A DNA stretch of 44,220 nt from NCBI GenBank assembly GCA_013202295.1, contig JABMRT010000051.1, positions 1 through 44,220 of the forward strand, written 5' to 3'. Both the position numbers and the translations under genes were made by a program. The notes under the pieces are model-generated. The model did no database searches. It was not told where the DNA came from and saw only the letters and a program-made list of their open reading frames with translations. Below are positions 44,034-44,220 of the stretch, piece by piece. How positions within the stretch are numbered: the stretch's first letter is position 1; each line of letters starts with the position of its first letter. The stretch comes from Candidatus Zhuqueibacterota bacterium (GTDB lineage Bacteria > Zhuqueibacterota > QNDG01 > JABMRT01).

Positions 44034-44220
44034 ATCAGCGGATTGAGATTATCGCGATTCTGGTTGTTCTACTAACCGGAGCGACATTGTTTGAGCTAAT
44101 ACGCAAAAAAAAGCTCATGGAAAAATATGCCCTGCTCTGGTTCGGCTCTACTGTGGTGATGATTGTGTTGACCATCTGGCGGGACTTGCTTGAAAAGGTT
44201 GCGGCGCTTATGGGAGTGTA
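44030..44220 (+). CDS. DUF2304-family small membrane protein (3' end outside the window)
   Basis: The first 63 codons of a gene cut by the window edge. The protein begins with a hydrophobic helix (IIAILVVLLTGATLFEL), then the conserved RKKKLMEKYALLWF segment and a second helix. This is the pattern of DUF2304 proteins, which are commonly found next to short DPM1-like transferases and may help hold them at the membrane. The ATG overlaps the upstream stop by four bases, and GAAAGGA at 44013-44019 is a fair ribosome-binding site. Confidence 0.8.
   Translation, partial: MNQRIEIIAILVVLLTGATLFELIRKKKLMEKYALLWFGSTVVMIVLTIWRDLLEKVAALMGV

Noticed and set aside
1-44220. CRISPR arrays, tRNA or rRNA genes, insertion sequences
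   Set aside because: No short regularly spaced repeats, no cloverleaf-like segments in the gaps and no transposase-like genes were seen. Repetition in 23983-26571 is coding, from the FG-GAP blades.

Overview
The window is a gene-dense bacterial chromosome segment in which every supported gene lies on the + strand. No tRNA, rRNA, CRISPR array, insertion sequence or phage gene was seen. The best lineage clue is the secreted protein at 23983-26571: it ends in a NPFNPST-type C-terminal sorting/FlgD-like domain, typical of the Fibrobacteres-Chlorobi-Bacteroidetes (FCB) superphylum and allied candidate phyla. A Wza/Wzc-type export pair and an Lgt-dependent lipoprotein fit a diderm envelope. I cannot name the organism more precisely.

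Region 1 (1-6.3 kb) is envelope housekeeping: penicillin-binding protein 2, RodA and Lgt, then a CpoB/YbgF-like TPR lipoprotein behind its own candidate promoter, a possible 45-residue membrane peptide, and glycogen synthase GlgA.

Region 2 (6.3-7.2 kb) holds a STAS-domain protein with an apparent winged-helix C-terminus. A strong intrinsic terminator follows, then a candidate promoter. This is the clearest transcriptional boundary in the window.

Region 3 (7.2-44.2 kb, continuing past the end) is one very large exopolysaccharide/surface-glycan locus with genes mostly abutting or overlapping by a few bases. It starts with the export machinery (Wza-like protein, Wzc-like tyrosine kinase), nucleotide-sugar enzymes (UDP-glucuronate epimerase-like, UDP-glucose dehydrogenase) and the initiating polyprenyl glycosylphosphotransferase. 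The middle carries GT2/GT4 glycosyltransferases, two asparagine-synthetase-like amidotransferases, a GlpD-like flavoprotein, an acyltransferase, a polysaccharide deacetylase and a large FG-GAP beta-propeller protein. The distal part is rich in polyprenyl-phosphate-sugar synthases (GtrB/DPM1-like), two GT-C (PMT/ArnT-like) membrane glycosyltransferases, more SDR enzymes, a Wzx flippase and a DPM1-like plus DUF2304 pair cut by the window end.

A coherent reading is that UDP-glucuronate and its epimer are made, possibly amidated by the AsnB-like enzymes, built onto undecaprenyl phosphate, flipped by Wzx and exported by the Wza/Wzc-like pair. Sugars from polyprenyl-phosphate donors would be added outside the membrane by the GT-C enzymes. 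No Wzy polymerase or ligase was recognised. The most unusual points are an AsnB paralogue without its glutaminase nucleophile, a GtrB-like paralogue without its DxD motif beside an intact copy, the STAS-winged-helix fusion, and the beta-propeller/dockerin/sorting-domain protein inside the glycan locus.
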